64,000 bases of DNA from Microcoleus sp. AS-A8. Lineage in GTDB: Bacteria > Cyanobacteriota > Cyanobacteriia > Cyanobacteriales > Coleofasciculaceae. Below, piece by piece: positions 18,169 through 28,602 of the stretch (position 1 is its first letter; each line of letters starts with the position of its first letter). The translations under genes were made by a program, and so were the position numbers. The notes under the pieces were generated by a model. The model saw only the letters and a program-made list of their open reading frames with translations. It did not search any database and was not told where the DNA came from. The stretch spans positions 248,001-312,000 of the forward strand of contig JAMPKV010000009.1 of the NCBI GenBank assembly GCA_039962225.1, given 5' to 3'.

Positions 18169-19680
18169 TTACTTTCTTCGCCGCACCAACGTTAAAATCT
18201 TTTTCTTAAACTTCTTTGGTAGCCAGGAATTACCAGCCTCCTGCTTAGCTTGAAGCGTGAGCAAATTTTTCCGGAAAATAATAGTATTAGAATGGTGACT
18301 GCCCAAAAGTTGCTCGCTTACCTTTAAAGCCTGTATGAACAGAGTTTTTGCTTCCTGACAGCGTCCTTGAGCATCGTATAGAGAGGCTAGATTATTGAGT
18401 GTTGTCGCCACATCAAGGTGATTATTTCCTAAAATAGATTTTCTCAGTTCTAAAGCTTCCATATAAAGAGGTTCTGCCTCTTGATAGCGTCCTTGGGCAT
18501 AATAAAGTAATGCCAGATTGTTCAACGTGGCCGCGACATCGGGGGAGTAATTTCTCTGGAAGCGTCTTCTGATTTTTAACGCTTCCACATACAGAGGTTC
18601 TGCCTCCTGATAGCGTCCTTGGGCATAATAAAGTAATGCCAGATTATTCAGCGTTGTCGCCACCTCAGGCCGATTAGTTCCCAACAATCGTTTTCTCAGC
18701 TTTAAAGCTTGCAGATAGAAGGGTTCTGCTTCTTGGTAACAGCCTTGAGCATAGTAAATTCCTGCCAGATTATTCAGACTGGTGGCAACATCAGGATGGT
18801 CATTGCCTAAGCGAGATTTGGCAACCTTTAAGCACCTTAAAAAACAGGGCTGGGCGAGTTTATATAATCCCTGAATTTTATAAAAGTTACCTAATCGATC
18901 AAGGAGCCAAAGCATCTCTTCATCTTTTACCGACTCCGTCAGTGATTGAGTCACTTCAATAAGATGAGGAATCGCATCTTTTACTAATTCAACCTCCTTG
19001 GGAGTGGGGGAATCGGGCATTTGTTGTGCAATGAGTACCATGGCCTGGATAAACGACCGTTTAAGTTTGTCGCTTTGTTCGGACACTCGTTGCTTAGCTT
19101 GGATAAACTCCCGAATTAAAGGATGTATTTTGTAGGAATTTTTGCTATTTTCAACCGACTGAATGAGTTGCCACTTGTAGAGTTGCTGTTTGGCTCGATT
19201 GAGGTCTGCCTTTCCCCAACTTAACTGTTTACTGGCAAACTCAACGAGTTGCCAGGGAATCATTTCCGGTGCAAATAAACTTAAGAACTCCCCAACCTGC
19301 TGCGTCGTCGGGTCAAGGCTTTGCCAAATTAATTCAAATGCCGCTTTCACTCCGCCATGTGCTGTATTAAGGGTTGCCTGTATTCCCAGTTCTGACGGAT
19401 TTATCGCTTCTTCTTCCAGTCGCTGGGCTTGCAGCTGCTTTAACATTTTTCCCCAGGACAAATTGGGGTTTTCCGCTAAATACCGCCCCACAAACTCTAG
19501 GCCCAAGGGTTGATAACCTAGCCATTCACAGAGTTGGGATACAAGGTGCTGTTTCCATAAGTTATGGCGTGAAAGTCGTTCGGTACCCACCAGTTCTGTT
19601 AGTCGTTCCCAAGCCTTCTCTCCTGACAGGCCGGATGACTCAACAAAATCGGTGTCTAGGGATTGCTGCAATGTAGCCAT
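18169..19680 (-). CDS. TPR protein with STAND-type remnant, no P-loop
   Basis: Residues from about 260 onward form five 42-residue kinesin-light-chain-type TPR units (DVATSLNNLAGIYYAQG and close copies). The first half resembles the end of the NB-ARC domain and its winged helix in cyanobacterial STAND proteins: LCEWLGYQPLGLEFVGRYL, AAFELIWQSLDP, YKIHPLIREFIQAK. The nucleotide-binding P-loop and Walker B parts, which should come before, are absent. The frame is closed by a TAG shortly upstream. The ATG at 19680 (MATLQQSLD) is preferred over the TTG at 19710. This is either a truncated descendant of a larger NTPase or a helper protein. The leader shows competing hairpins. Confidence 0.82.
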   Translation of the reverse strand: MATLQQSLDTDFVESSGLSGEKAWERLTELVGTERLSRHNLWKQHLVSQLCEWLGYQPLGLEFVGRYLAENPNLSWGKMLKQLQAQRLEEEAINPSELGIQATLNTAHGGVKAAFELIWQSLDPTTQQVGEFLSLFAPEMIPWQLVEFASKQLSWGKADLNRAKQQLYKWQLIQSVENSKNSYKIHPLIREFIQAKQRVSEQSDKLKRSFIQAMVLIAQQMPDSPTPKEVELVKDAIPHLIEVTQSLTESVKDEEMLWLLDRLGNFYKIQGLYKLAQPCFLRCLKVAKSRLGNDHPDVATSLNNLAGIYYAQGCYQEAEPFYLQALKLRKRLLGTNRPEVATTLNNLALLYYAQGRYQEAEPLYVEALKIRRRFQRNYSPDVAATLNNLALLYYAQGRYQEAEPLYMEALELRKSILGNNHLDVATTLNNLASLYDAQGRCQEAKTLFIQALKVSEQLLGSHHSNTIIFRKNLLTLQAKQEAGNSWLPKKFKKKILTLVRRRK

Positions 19681-20169
19681 AGAAAATTGAGTAGATGTGT
19701 AGAGCGGCAAGTCAAAAAGAGCGTCAGAAGTAGGCTGCTACAAGGCAGCCGCTCTTCAGTTTCCTTAATCACCTAGAATTTTTTGTAATACGAGCATTGC
19801 GTATTACACATAGTCGTGCTATAGTCGCGTTTCGGCTCGGAGTGCTCTGGCTGGCAAGGCATATAACATAAAGATTACAGCTATTAGACTTGATTGAGGA
19901 ATAGGAGGCTTTTGTAAAAAAAGTAGTAATAAGCTGTAATACATCGTTAGCATCATAGGTCAATTCGCTGATGACCAGCAACTCAGTCGAGCAAGGTTCA
20001 TCAAATCTTTAATGATTATTAAGAAATTATATAACCGAGCGGTTGACCGGGCGCTGGATACTTAAGTAGCACGGCATTAGGGAGTAGGCAACTGTCTCAA
20101 GTCACCCATTCCCCAGTTCCCATCACCGAGAGCTTATATAACGAAGTAGCTAAGCAGATCAGATTAATT
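19681..20169. other. Intergenic region with attenuator-like leader of TPR gene
   Basis: The stretch holds the leader of the TPR gene (19701-19756, described separately) and a perfect 9-bp inverted repeat at 19784-19808 (TGTAATACG/CGTATTACA). The rest, up to the SWIM gene, shows no gene. A 70-codon frame at 19769-19981 on the minus strand is not protein-like. Confidence 0.45.
19701..19756 (-). promoter_or_regulatory. Competing hairpins in TPR gene leader
   Basis: In the transcript AAGAGCG can pair with CGCUCUU, which is followed by a U run like a terminator. The overlapping AGAGCGGC can pair instead with GCCGCUCU further on. A small hairpin GGCUGC/GCAGCC overlaps the first arm as well. Mutually exclusive pairing just before the start codon is the layout of an attenuator, but this is only a reading of the sequence. 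Confidence 0.35.
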
Positions 20170-21006
20170 TCACTCGTCTCGATTAAGCGCCGATATCACA
20201 GCCTGCTGCGCTACGGTGGGATAAACGTTGTCCAGGTACTGTCTTACGGCCTGAGCGTCAGTAGAGGCTAAGGGAATTGTCCCTAAAACATCGAGAACAG
20301 TGCGGCTGTCTGGTGGTGGTGCAATCACCACCAGGGAAGAATCGAGCGGTTCAGCGTATTGCCAAAATTGGTTAATGTCAAGCCCAGGTGAAGGATTGGG
20401 GATGACGGGTGTACTCTCGTGTACCTGTAATTGTGTAGCTGAGACGCCTGTAGTAGGCTCCTGCCCCTCTGAACCGTTACTCCGCAAGCGACGCAAGTTA
20501 TCTAAAATTTGTTCTTTACTACGTCCGCGTAATTGGAACAAGACAAAAGGATCTTCGCTGAAGCGATCGCCTAATTGGTAGTAAACAGCCCCTATGTGTT
20601 TACAGGGATTTTGGGGGTCAGGACAACTACACCGCGAACGGATATCTGATAGGGTAAAGGGAAACAAGCTCAACCCGTTGGCTGTAAAGACTTTTTCGAT
20701 ATTGTGGGGCATCTCGCCAGCTAATAGCTGAGCGGAGTAAATTGCTGACTGAGCCATTGTTTCCACAATATAATTCCAGTCTTCCTCAGTAAAAGGGTCG
20801 ATGGACAAGGAAAGTTCATACGGCTCTGGCGCGGTACCTTGTACCTTCGCTAATACTTCTGGCCCTTTAAACTCAATACTCAGAACATTACCTTCTTTGG
20901 CATATTTGCGCGCTCTCTCCAAACGCTTTTTGAAGCGATAGGAGTTGAGTAAATCATTCCACTGTTGCACCCACCAAGGGGGAGAATCGATTTCGTAGTT
21001 AGTCAC
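20170..21006 (-). CDS. SWIM zinc finger protein
   Basis: The 278-residue protein has a SWIM zinc finger with pattern CxCx6CxH at Cys126, Cys128, Cys135 and His137 (RCSCPDPQNPCKHIGAVYYQ). It is preceded by the usual bacterial N-terminal segment (WVQQWNDLL, FTEEDWNYIV). SWIM fingers are thought to bind DNA or proteins. In bacteria this protein is commonly encoded beside a SNF2 helicase, as here, so they likely act as a complex. The start is GTG at 21006, backed by GAGGA 4 bases upstream. The C-terminal part has a variable linker and a short helical end. Confidence 0.9.
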   Translation of the reverse strand: MTNYEIDSPPWWVQQWNDLLNSYRFKKRLERARKYAKEGNVLSIEFKGPEVLAKVQGTAPEPYELSLSIDPFTEEDWNYIVETMAQSAIYSAQLLAGEMPHNIEKVFTANGLSLFPFTLSDIRSRCSCPDPQNPCKHIGAVYYQLGDRFSEDPFVLFQLRGRSKEQILDNLRRLRSNGSEGQEPTTGVSATQLQVHESTPVIPNPSPGLDINQFWQYAEPLDSSLVVIAPPPDSRTVLDVLGTIPLASTDAQAVRQYLDNVYPTVAQQAVISALNRDE

Positions 21007-21071
21007 GTTTCCTCAGTTATTAATTCTTAAGTATGTAGAAAATAGTTCGAGGGATAGAAACGAATTCGTTC

Positions 21072-21483
21072 TCAACGAAACTTACGTTCCGACTCCTGAA
21101 TGGGCAAATCATTGATACTAGCTTCCCTTCGTCGCATCAGTCCGTTATCAGCAAACTCCCACTGCTCATTGCCATAGGCACGATACCACTGACCCGAATC
21201 CGTGTGATACTCGTACTCAAATTTAACGGAGATACGGTTGTCGGTGAAGCTCCACAATTCTTTCTTGAGCCGATAGTCTAGTTCGGTGTTCCACTTGCGG
21301 GTGAGAAATTCTCGAATCTTTTCCCGTCCGGTGAAGAATTCTGCCCGGTTTCGCCAGACCGAATCTTCGGTGTAAGCCAGGGATACTCGTTCGGGATCGC
21401 GGGTGTTCCAAGCATCTTCAGCCGCTTGTACTTTGGCTTTAGCTGTAGAGAGAGTAAACGGAGGCAAGGGAGGTCTACTTTCC
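21072..21483 (-). CDS. NTF2-like DUF1348 family protein
   Basis: The protein belongs to the SnoaL/NTF2-like DUF1348 family. Conserved phrases are [76 protein letters not shown] and [11 protein letters not shown]. An open frame extends back to 21602, but those 40 residues do not match the family. The ATG at 21483 ([10 protein letters not shown]) gives the usual size of about 136 residues. Its function is unknown. It lies between the SNF2 helicase and SWIM genes on the same strand with short gaps, so it is probably part of the same transcript. Confidence 0.88.
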
Positions 21484-21591
21484 ATATCAGAACCTGATAG
21501 TTGGGTACTAAATTTCTTACAAAATTGCCTTTTGTAAGAGGTAGAAAAAATGAAAGAGCAAGGAATATTTGGCTTCCCATGCGGAAAAATT

Positions 21592-24500
21592 TTAATCATC
21601 AATCACCGCATTGCGGTCGAGCAGTAAGAGCGATCGCAACTGGTCTGTATCCATATCCGTTAACCAATCTTCCCCCGCACCGACGGTTTGTTCGGCTAGC
21701 TGTTTCTTGCTCTCAATAATGTCGTTAATTCGCTCTTCCAAAGTGCCATTACAGACAAATTTATGCACCTGAACATTTCGAGTTTGACCAATCCGAAAAG
21801 CCCGGTCAGTGGCTTGATTTTCTACGGCTGGATTCCACCATCGATCAACATGGAATACATGATTTGCCCGTGTTAAATTAAGACCTGTGCCACCCGCTTT
21901 GAGAGAAAGAAGTAGAATACGTGGGCCTTCAGGGTCGTTTTGGAAACGGTCAACTATCTCCTCTCGTTGTTGTTTTTTTGTTGAACCATACAAGAACAAC
22001 GTTTCCCAGCCCAATTGTTTCTCTAAATAAGGTTGAAGAAGTTTGCCCCATTCAGCAAATTGAGTGAAAATTAACGCTCTGTCGCCTTCTGAAATCGCCT
22101 CTTCCAACATTTCCTGTAATCGGAGTAATTTCCCTGAGCGCTTGGCAGCACCTAAGTCTTTCTCTTTCAGGTATTGTGCTGGGTGATTACAGACCTGCTT
22201 GAGTCTTAGAAGCAATGTCAAAATCAACCCACGACGCTTAATACCTTCAGATGATTCAATCTCAATTAAAGACTCATCTACCAACTTTTGATAAAGGGTT
22301 GCTTGTTCCGCCGAGAGACCACAGAAGATATTCATCTCCTGTTTTTCAGGCAAGTCTTGAATGATGTCTTTGTCAGTTTTGAGACGGCGGAGAATGAAAG
22401 GTTGAACCAGCGATCGCAACGTTTGTAACGAATCCCTATCTCCAAACTTTTCAATGGGCATAGCAAATCGGCGCTGAAAAAATTGCTGATTGCCCAAATA
22501 CCCCGGATTGAGGAAATCTAAAATTGACCACAATTCCGACAAGCGATTTTCTATGGGTGTCCCCGTTAAGGCAATCCGAAATCCTGCCTTGAGTTCCCTG
22601 GCAGCTTTTGATTGCTTCGCTGATGAATTTTTAATATTTTGTGCTTCATCCAACACCACACCTTGCCAGGAAATATCTTCAAGGGTTGTGGCATCTCGAT
22701 ACACCAGGGGATAGCTGGTAATAACCAATTGCTTATCCTTAACGGCTCTAGCAAATGCTTTCCCTTTGAGTCGTTTATCGCCATGGTGAACGATTACTTT
22801 TAAAGAGGAACCAAATTTCTTGACTTCCCGTTCCCAGTTGCCTAACACCGAAGTTGGGCAAACCACAAGCGTTGGTTCCTCTAACACTCCCTGCTCTTGT
22901 AAATGCAGTAGAAAAGCGATGAGCTGGGGCGTTTTCCCAAGGCCCATGTCGTCCGCGAGACAAGCACCCAAACCCCATCGTTCTAGGAACGCTAGCCAAC
23001 TAGCGCCTCGTAATTGGTAAGGTCGTAACGTCCCATGAAAACCTTCTGGCGTCTCAATCAGCTGAACCGACTGATTACCCGTGAGATTGGTAATTAACTC
23101 TTGCAAGGCACCAGATGCCTCAAATTTAACCACCGGCAGTTTCGCCAGCGTAGTGGTGTCACCCGTACTTAGGCGCAAAGCATCTTCTACACGCAGCGTC
23201 ATCTGCTCTTGGGAGGTGGCAAAAATAGCTTGAGCCGCTTTCACATCGGAAGGTTGGAGTGCTATCCACTCGCCACCGACTTCTACAATCGGAGACTGAA
23301 GCGACATTAGGCGATCAAACTCTTTTTTCGAGATCGTTTTATCGCCAATGGCGAGATCCCATTTGAACTTGAGCAGGCTTTGCAAGCCCAAACGCTCTTT
23401 CTTCTTCGATTGCGCCACCTCGGCACTAATGCTAATTCCCAGGCGTTTGGCTCCTGCTCCCGGCGCTAATCCGGGTGGCAGGACAATTCCTAAACCATTG
23501 TCTTGTAACCGCCAAGCACTCGCGCGAATGAACTCATACACCTCAATGGGTGTTAGCTGGCAAGACTGAGGACGGGGTTGATGCAAGCTGGGTTCGATGG
23601 GGGGATAGAGGCGGGTAGCCAACCCTAAACCTCTCAGGAAGGTCTCCTGAGGCTGCTCAATTGTTCGTCCTTGATATTGCAATTGCTCGGCTGGCTGGCT
23701 CCAAATGGTTTTGGCATCCACCAAAAAGTCTGGATGATCAACGGCTTGCAAGCAGTATTCCAACTGCCAATTGGCTTCGCCCGAAGCTGGGGGTTTGAGC
23801 GCAAAGCAGGTGCGCCATAGATTTTGTCTTAAGCCTTGGGAGGTGGGTGCGACTAAGTTTTGTTGGAGTGGAGTTGTCCAGGTTTGCAAAGCGGCTTCTA
23901 GTCGTGCCACTGCTTCGGGAGATGCCTCAAAGGAATCAGAGGTTGTAGAGAGCCTTCGCAGCCACTCCTGTACCGTGGATTCAGCCTCTGGAAGCGCCTG
24001 AGCTTGTACCCAATGACGCACCTGAACATCGACGACACTACTCAAGAAAGCTAGCAGTAATTCCTCAGGGGAGATGGGAGATGGGGAGGATAAAGCCGCC
24101 AATTCTCTGCCTTGTCCTCCTTGTCCTCCGTCTCCCGTCCCCAGTTCCTGATAAGCTCGACAAGACGAGGGCATGAGTTGGGTAAACTTTTCTAAACGCG
24201 TTTGGTCTACAGCACTGTCGAGTAGGGGTTGCCAACGCGCAACAGCCTCGCCGTTGGGTTGTCTGTAGAATCCCGGTAAAAACTTACATCGACTGAGCAG
24301 ATCCAAACTCCACCGCATAACTTGTGACCAAAAGCGGAGTGAGCCTCCCACATAAGCGTCAGCGGCTTGAAAAGATCCAAGCGGTAGCGCTTGTAGGAGT
24401 TTTACAGCCTCCGCTGATTCCAGACAAAACCCTTCGACTCTCCAGAGTTGCCATTCCAGAGGTGGGTCATCGCTATTGTCTAACAGGCGTTGGGTAGATA

Positions 24501-24822
24501 GTAGGGGGTATGCCCCTTCCTGAGATGCCGTTTGAGTCGGTAAAGCGATAACTTTCGCTTGCCATTTGTTGAGTTGACTCTGTTGCACCTGCTGATGGCG
24601 ACCTGAGCGAGAACTCCCAGAGGTTTCTACAAATTGATCGATAGAAAGACGATGAAAACGCAAAAAAGACGTTAATTCCGCCTGCGTCATTGCCAAGGGA
24701 TGAGATAACGCACCATTTGCAGATGAAGACCCTAAAGACGCCTTTGTGCGCCAAGTTTCCCCCCAAATGAAGAGATGCCCACTAGCTCCACCCGATATCC
24801 AACTGCCCTGTAAAATCGCCAT
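21592..24822 (-). CDS. SNF2-family DNA helicase/translocase
   Basis: The 1076-residue protein is a bacterial SNF2/RapA-type ATPase that moves along double-stranded DNA. The first 480 residues are the variable N-terminal region and the SNF2-associated bacterial domain. The motor then shows motif [20 protein letters not shown] with Lys630, the DEAQ box (LDEAQNIKN), and motif [23 protein letters not shown]. The C-terminal lobe has [13 protein letters not shown] and [20 protein letters not shown]. The usual DEAH is DEAQ here, which is common in this subfamily. The SWIM zinc finger gene downstream is a well-known companion. Roles in repair or chromatin-like DNA handling are likely but not established. 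Confidence 0.95.
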   Translation of the reverse strand: MAILQGSWISGGASGHLFIWGETWRTKASLGSSSANGALSHPLAMTQAELTSFLRFHRLSIDQFVETSGSSRSGRHQQVQQSQLNKWQAKVIALPTQTASQEGAYPLLSTQRLLDNSDDPPLEWQLWRVEGFCLESAEAVKLLQALPLGSFQAADAYVGGSLRFWSQVMRWSLDLLSRCKFLPGFYRQPNGEAVARWQPLLDSAVDQTRLEKFTQLMPSSCRAYQELGTGDGGQGGQGRELAALSSPSPISPEELLLAFLSSVVDVQVRHWVQAQALPEAESTVQEWLRRLSTTSDSFEASPEAVARLEAALQTWTTPLQQNLVAPTSQGLRQNLWRTCFALKPPASGEANWQLEYCLQAVDHPDFLVDAKTIWSQPAEQLQYQGRTIEQPQETFLRGLGLATRLYPPIEPSLHQPRPQSCQLTPIEVYEFIRASAWRLQDNGLGIVLPPGLAPGAGAKRLGISISAEVAQSKKKERLGLQSLLKFKWDLAIGDKTISKKEFDRLMSLQSPIVEVGGEWIALQPSDVKAAQAIFATSQEQMTLRVEDALRLSTGDTTTLAKLPVVKFEASGALQELITNLTGNQSVQLIETPEGFHGTLRPYQLRGASWLAFLERWGLGACLADDMGLGKTPQLIAFLLHLQEQGVLEEPTLVVCPTSVLGNWEREVKKFGSSLKVIVHHGDKRLKGKAFARAVKDKQLVITSYPLVYRDATTLEDISWQGVVLDEAQNIKNSSAKQSKAARELKAGFRIALTGTPIENRLSELWSILDFLNPGYLGNQQFFQRRFAMPIEKFGDRDSLQTLRSLVQPFILRRLKTDKDIIQDLPEKQEMNIFCGLSAEQATLYQKLVDESLIEIESSEGIKRRGLILTLLLRLKQVCNHPAQYLKEKDLGAAKRSGKLLRLQEMLEEAISEGDRALIFTQFAEWGKLLQPYLEKQLGWETLFLYGSTKKQQREEIVDRFQNDPEGPRILLLSLKAGGTGLNLTRANHVFHVDRWWNPAVENQATDRAFRIGQTRNVQVHKFVCNGTLEERINDIIESKKQLAEQTVGAGEDWLTDMDTDQLRSLLLLDRNAVIDD

Positions 24823-25030
24823 CTGTAAAAAATTTTGAGTTATGTACCAAACGCCAATAATCGTGTCTTAAGTGCTTAAATTTATTCCTTCTAACTAATG
24901 ACTCATTTTGCAGTCAGCTATTGTTTTGACCTCTTAAATAACGATTATCTATCCCCAGTCAGCCTTAGTACATAAGTGTTACGATTGCACCATACAAAAG
25001 AACATGATAGAGAGAAGGACAAAGTACTCA

Positions 25031-27184
25031 ATGGTAGAGTTAGACAAGTCAATATCCTTCGACGGACGGGATATTCGACTGAAAGTGGGTCTACTTGCCC
25101 CACAAGCCGGTGGTTCCGTGCTCATTCAGTCGGGGGACACGGCTGTTTTAGTGACAGCAACACGCGCCCAAGCCCGAGAAGGCATAGATTTTCTTCCCTT
25201 GTTGGTTGATTACGAGGAACGACTCTATGCAGCTGGTCGAATTCCAGGTGGATTTCTGCGGCGGGAAGGTCGTCCGCCGGAAAAGGTGACTCTGACGAGC
25301 CGTCTGATCGACCGTCCTCTGCGCCCCTTATTCCCCAGTTGGCTTCGAGATGATATTCAAATCGTAGCAACTACCCTGTCCATGGATGAGCAGGTACCAC
25401 CCGATGTTTTGGCGGTAACCGGAGCTTCGATCGCAGTATTACAAGCCAAGATTCCATTTTATGGGCCGATGGCAGCCGTGCGAGTCGGTTTAGTCGGGGA
25501 TGACTTTATCATCAACCCAACGTACAGAGAAATCGAGTCGGGAGACTTGGATTTGATCGTCGCCGGTTCCCCCGATGGCGTGATTATGGTAGAAGCCGGT
25601 GCCAACCAACTGCCAGAGCAGGATATTATTGAGGCGATCGACTTTGGCTACGAAGCCGTGCGGGACTTGATTCAAGCTCAGCGCGAGTTGATGAGTGCGT
25701 TAGGGATTGAGGTGACCATCGCCGAACCCCCTGTGGGAGATTCCACGCTGGAGCAATTTATCCGCGATCGCGCCACGACTCAAATCAAAGGGATTCTCTC
25801 GCAATTTGACCTCGACAAACACAGTCGGGATACCGCTTTAGACCAAATCAAAGCCAATTCGGTCGTGGCAGCCATTGCCGAATTACCCGAAGACGAACCG
25901 CTGCGAGTCGCGGCGACGGAAGATGAAAAAGCCGTCGGCAAGATTTTCAAAGAGATTACCAAAGAACTGATGCGCCGTCAGATTGTTGAAGATGGCGTTC
26001 GGGTCGATGGTCGCAAACTCGATGAAGTGCGCCCCGTCTCTTGTAAGGTCGGTTTATTGCCCCAGCGAGTCCATGGTAGTGCTTTGTTTAACCGGGGACT
26101 CACTCAAGTGTTATCCACGGCAACCTTGGGAACCCCAGGCGATGCCCAAAAGCTGGATGACCTCAACCCCGAAGAAGATAAGCGCTATCTGCATCACTAC
26201 AATTTTCCGCCTTATTCTGTTGGGGAAACCAAACCGATGCGATCGCCGGGACGCAGGGAAATCGGTCACGGTGCTTTAGCCGAACGCGCTATAGTCCCCG
26301 TCTTACCCCCCCAAGAAGACTTTCCTTACGTCCTTCGGGTCGTATCGGAGGTGCTTTCTTCCAATGGTTCGACCTCGATGGGTTCGGTTTGTGGGTCTAC
26401 CCTCGCCTTGATGGATGCTGGCGTACCCCTGACCAAGCCGGTGAGTGGCGCGGCAATGGGTCTGATTAAAGAAGGGGATGAAATCCGAATTCTCACCGAT
26501 ATTCAAGGCATTGAAGACTTTTTGGGTGACATGGATTTCAAAGTCGCCGGTACTGATACCGGGGTCACGGCTTTGCAAATGGACATGAAAATCACCGGCT
26601 TGTCGATGGATGTGATTGCCGACGCCATTAAGCAAGCCCGACCGGCGCGACTGCATATCCTGGAAAAAATGCTCGTCGCCCTGGACAAACCCCGTACAGA
26701 GTTGTCGCCTTTCGCGCCTCGTCTGCTGACGATGAGAATCGATCCAGACCTGATTGGTCTAGTGATTGGGCCTGGTGGTAAGACCATCAAGGGAATTACC
26801 GAGCAAACCGGTGCTAAGGTCGATATTGAAGATGACGGTACGATTACCGTTTCTGCGGTCGATGGTGAGAAGGCGAAAAAGGCGATTAACATCATTCAAG
26901 GCATGACCCGGAAGCTGAATGAAGGGGATGTCTATGCCGGTCGCGTCACCCGGATTATTCCCATTGGTGCCTTTGTGGAATTGCTGCCTGGGAAAGAAGG
27001 CATGATTCACATTTCTCAACTCGCTGACTATCGCGTGGGTCGAGTAGAGGATGAGGTAGCGGTCGGGGATGAAGTTGTGGTCAAAGTTCGAGAAATTGAC
27101 AGCAAAGGGCGCGTCAATCTCACTCGTTTAGGCATTCACCCAGACGAAGCCGCAGCAGCGCGGGAAGCGGCAACGATGACCTAG
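25031..27184 (+). CDS. pnp: Polyribonucleotide nucleotidyltransferase (PNPase)
   Basis: The enzyme degrades RNA 3' to 5' using phosphate, giving nucleoside diphosphates, and can add tails in reverse. Two RNase PH domains fill the first 550 residues: [18 protein letters not shown] in the first; [33 protein letters not shown] and [10 protein letters not shown] in the second. A KH domain ([20 protein letters not shown]) and an S1 domain ([18 protein letters not shown]) follow. An open frame starts at 25004, but cyanobacterial PNPases begin with the equivalent of [15 protein letters not shown], so the ATG at 25031 is preferred. A likely terminator follows at 27215. Confidence 0.97.
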   Translation: MVELDKSISFDGRDIRLKVGLLAPQAGGSVLIQSGDTAVLVTATRAQAREGIDFLPLLVDYEERLYAAGRIPGGFLRREGRPPEKVTLTSRLIDRPLRPLFPSWLRDDIQIVATTLSMDEQVPPDVLAVTGASIAVLQAKIPFYGPMAAVRVGLVGDDFIINPTYREIESGDLDLIVAGSPDGVIMVEAGANQLPEQDIIEAIDFGYEAVRDLIQAQRELMSALGIEVTIAEPPVGDSTLEQFIRDRATTQIKGILSQFDLDKHSRDTALDQIKANSVVAAIAELPEDEPLRVAATEDEKAVGKIFKEITKELMRRQIVEDGVRVDGRKLDEVRPVSCKVGLLPQRVHGSALFNRGLTQVLSTATLGTPGDAQKLDDLNPEEDKRYLHHYNFPPYSVGETKPMRSPGRREIGHGALAERAIVPVLPPQEDFPYVLRVVSEVLSSNGSTSMGSVCGSTLALMDAGVPLTKPVSGAAMGLIKEGDEIRILTDIQGIEDFLGDMDFKVAGTDTGVTALQMDMKITGLSMDVIADAIKQARPARLHILEKMLVALDKPRTELSPFAPRLLTMRIDPDLIGLVIGPGGKTIKGITEQTGAKVDIEDDGTITVSAVDGEKAKKAINIIQGMTRKLNEGDVYAGRVTRIIPIGAFVELLPGKEGMIHISQLADYRVGRVEDEVAVGDEVVVKVREIDSKGRVNLTRLGIHPDEAAAAREAATMT

Positions 27185-27495
27185 AACCGTTTTAACAAGG
27201 ATGAAGTAAGAAGGATGAAGCGTTACAATCTTCATTTTTTCTAGCGAAAAAATGGTTGATTTCCACCCAAAAACCGACCATCAGCAGTTGTGAATTGGCA
27301 GGAAACTTGACCTCGAAGAAAGTGTTAATTCTGAATATTTTTATAGTCAGACTTAACACTTCAGCCTTGATTAAAACTTATGAGTTTTGAGTTAGGTTGG
27401 TATGAGCAATAGACTGATTGAATTGTTAAAGATAAAATCCAACTTTTAATTCAAAACTCATCAAAAAAATAGGATTCAAGACAATTGTATATTGT
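27185..27495. other. Intergenic region between pnp and xylanase gene
   Basis: The 311-base, AT-rich gap holds short GGATGAAG-type direct repeats at 27199-27220, the pnp terminator candidate at 27215-27240, and presumably the xylanase promoter. Nothing else was recognised. Confidence 0.4.
27215..27240 (+). terminator. Candidate Rho-independent terminator of pnp
   Basis: ATGAAG and CTTCAT pair across a 9-base loop and are followed by an uninterrupted T run. The stem is only six pairs and AT-rich, so strength is uncertain. Confidence 0.45.
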
Positions 27496-28587
27496 ATGAA
27501 GTACCGTCTATTAATTGCTTTGATTGTTTGTGTCTGGGTGCCATTTTTAATCATGTTTAGGGGCAGCGCTACACCATCAATAACAACCCTTTCAGCCGCA
27601 CCCGCCGCAGAAACATCCGGGCCTTCGCTGCGTTCACTGGCCCAAAAGCGAGGAATAGGTTTCGGTACGTCAGTAGATTTGGGTCCCTTCTTGAACGATC
27701 CCAACTACCGACAGGTTCTAGCACGCGAGTTTCAAATCTTAGTCCCAGAAAATGCTTGGAAATTTGAGTTCGTGCATCCCAATCGTGATCGCTACGAGTT
27801 TGGGCAAGTCGATACATTAATCAACTTTGCCAAAGACAATAACATGGAAGTGCGTGGTCACCCTTTGGTCTGGCACTATTCATTACCTAAATGGATCAAT
27901 GAAGGCAACTTCAGCCGGGATGAATTGATCGATATTTTACGAACCCACGTCAAAACGTTAGTCGGTCGTTATCGAGGCCAAATTCCTGTTTGGGATGTTG
28001 TGAATGAAGCCATCAATCGAGATGGCTCTTTGCGAGATACAATTTGGCTGCGGAACATTGGCCCTGAATATATTGATATGGCTTTTCAGTGGGCGCATGA
28101 AGCTGACCCACAAGCCAAGTTATTTTATGGGGAGTACATGACGGAGGAGATTAATCAAAAGTCAGACGGTGTCTATACTTTAGTTTCAGGCTTGCTACAG
28201 CGCGGTGTACCGATTGATGGGATAGGTTTCCAATCTCACTTAGGATTAAGCTATTTACCCAGACTGGACTCCCTTGCTCAGAACTTTGATCGATTCAATC
28301 AACTGGGTTTAGAGGTGCAGTTCACTGAATTGGATATGAAAATTCAGGATGGTAAGGGGAGTTTAGAAGAGCGCTTGGCAAAACAAGCGAAAGCTTATAG
28401 CGATCTCCTCAAAGTATGTTTACAGGCTAAAAAATGTACAGCACTCATTACTTGGGGATTTACAGACCGCTATACTTGGATTGCCGATGTGACGGGCGAG
28501 GTAGAGGCACCCCTCATTTTTGACGCCTCTTATCGCCCCAAGCCAGCTTACAACGCCCTTAAAGAAGTTTTAAGTTCTAGTAAGTAG
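27496..28587 (+). CDS. Endo-1,4-beta-xylanase, GH10 family
   Basis: The 363-residue protein has an N-terminal hydrophobic signal (LLIALIVCVWVPFLIMF) and a complete GH10 catalytic barrel. Motifs include VPENAWKFEFVHP, GHPLVWHYSLPKWI, the acid/base Glu171 in VWDVVNEAI, and GFQSHLGL. The nucleophile is Glu278 in QFTELDMKI, and the late ITWGFTDRYTWI is present. GH10 enzymes cut the xylan backbone. Export makes it an envelope or secreted enzyme. Xylanases are uncommon in cyanobacteria, and the natural target could be plant or algal xylan, the cell's own sheath polysaccharide, or another beta-1,4 glycan. It converges, 15 bases apart, with the DUF4340 gene. Confidence 0.94.
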   Translation: MKYRLLIALIVCVWVPFLIMFRGSATPSITTLSAAPAAETSGPSLRSLAQKRGIGFGTSVDLGPFLNDPNYRQVLAREFQILVPENAWKFEFVHPNRDRYEFGQVDTLINFAKDNNMEVRGHPLVWHYSLPKWINEGNFSRDELIDILRTHVKTLVGRYRGQIPVWDVVNEAINRDGSLRDTIWLRNIGPEYIDMAFQWAHEADPQAKLFYGEYMTEEINQKSDGVYTLVSGLLQRGVPIDGIGFQSHLGLSYLPRLDSLAQNFDRFNQLGLEVQFTELDMKIQDGKGSLEERLAKQAKAYSDLLKVCLQAKKCTALITWGFTDRYTWIADVTGEVEAPLIFDASYRPKPAYNALKEVLSSSK

Positions 28588-28602
28588 CCTAGTATCAGGG
28601 TC

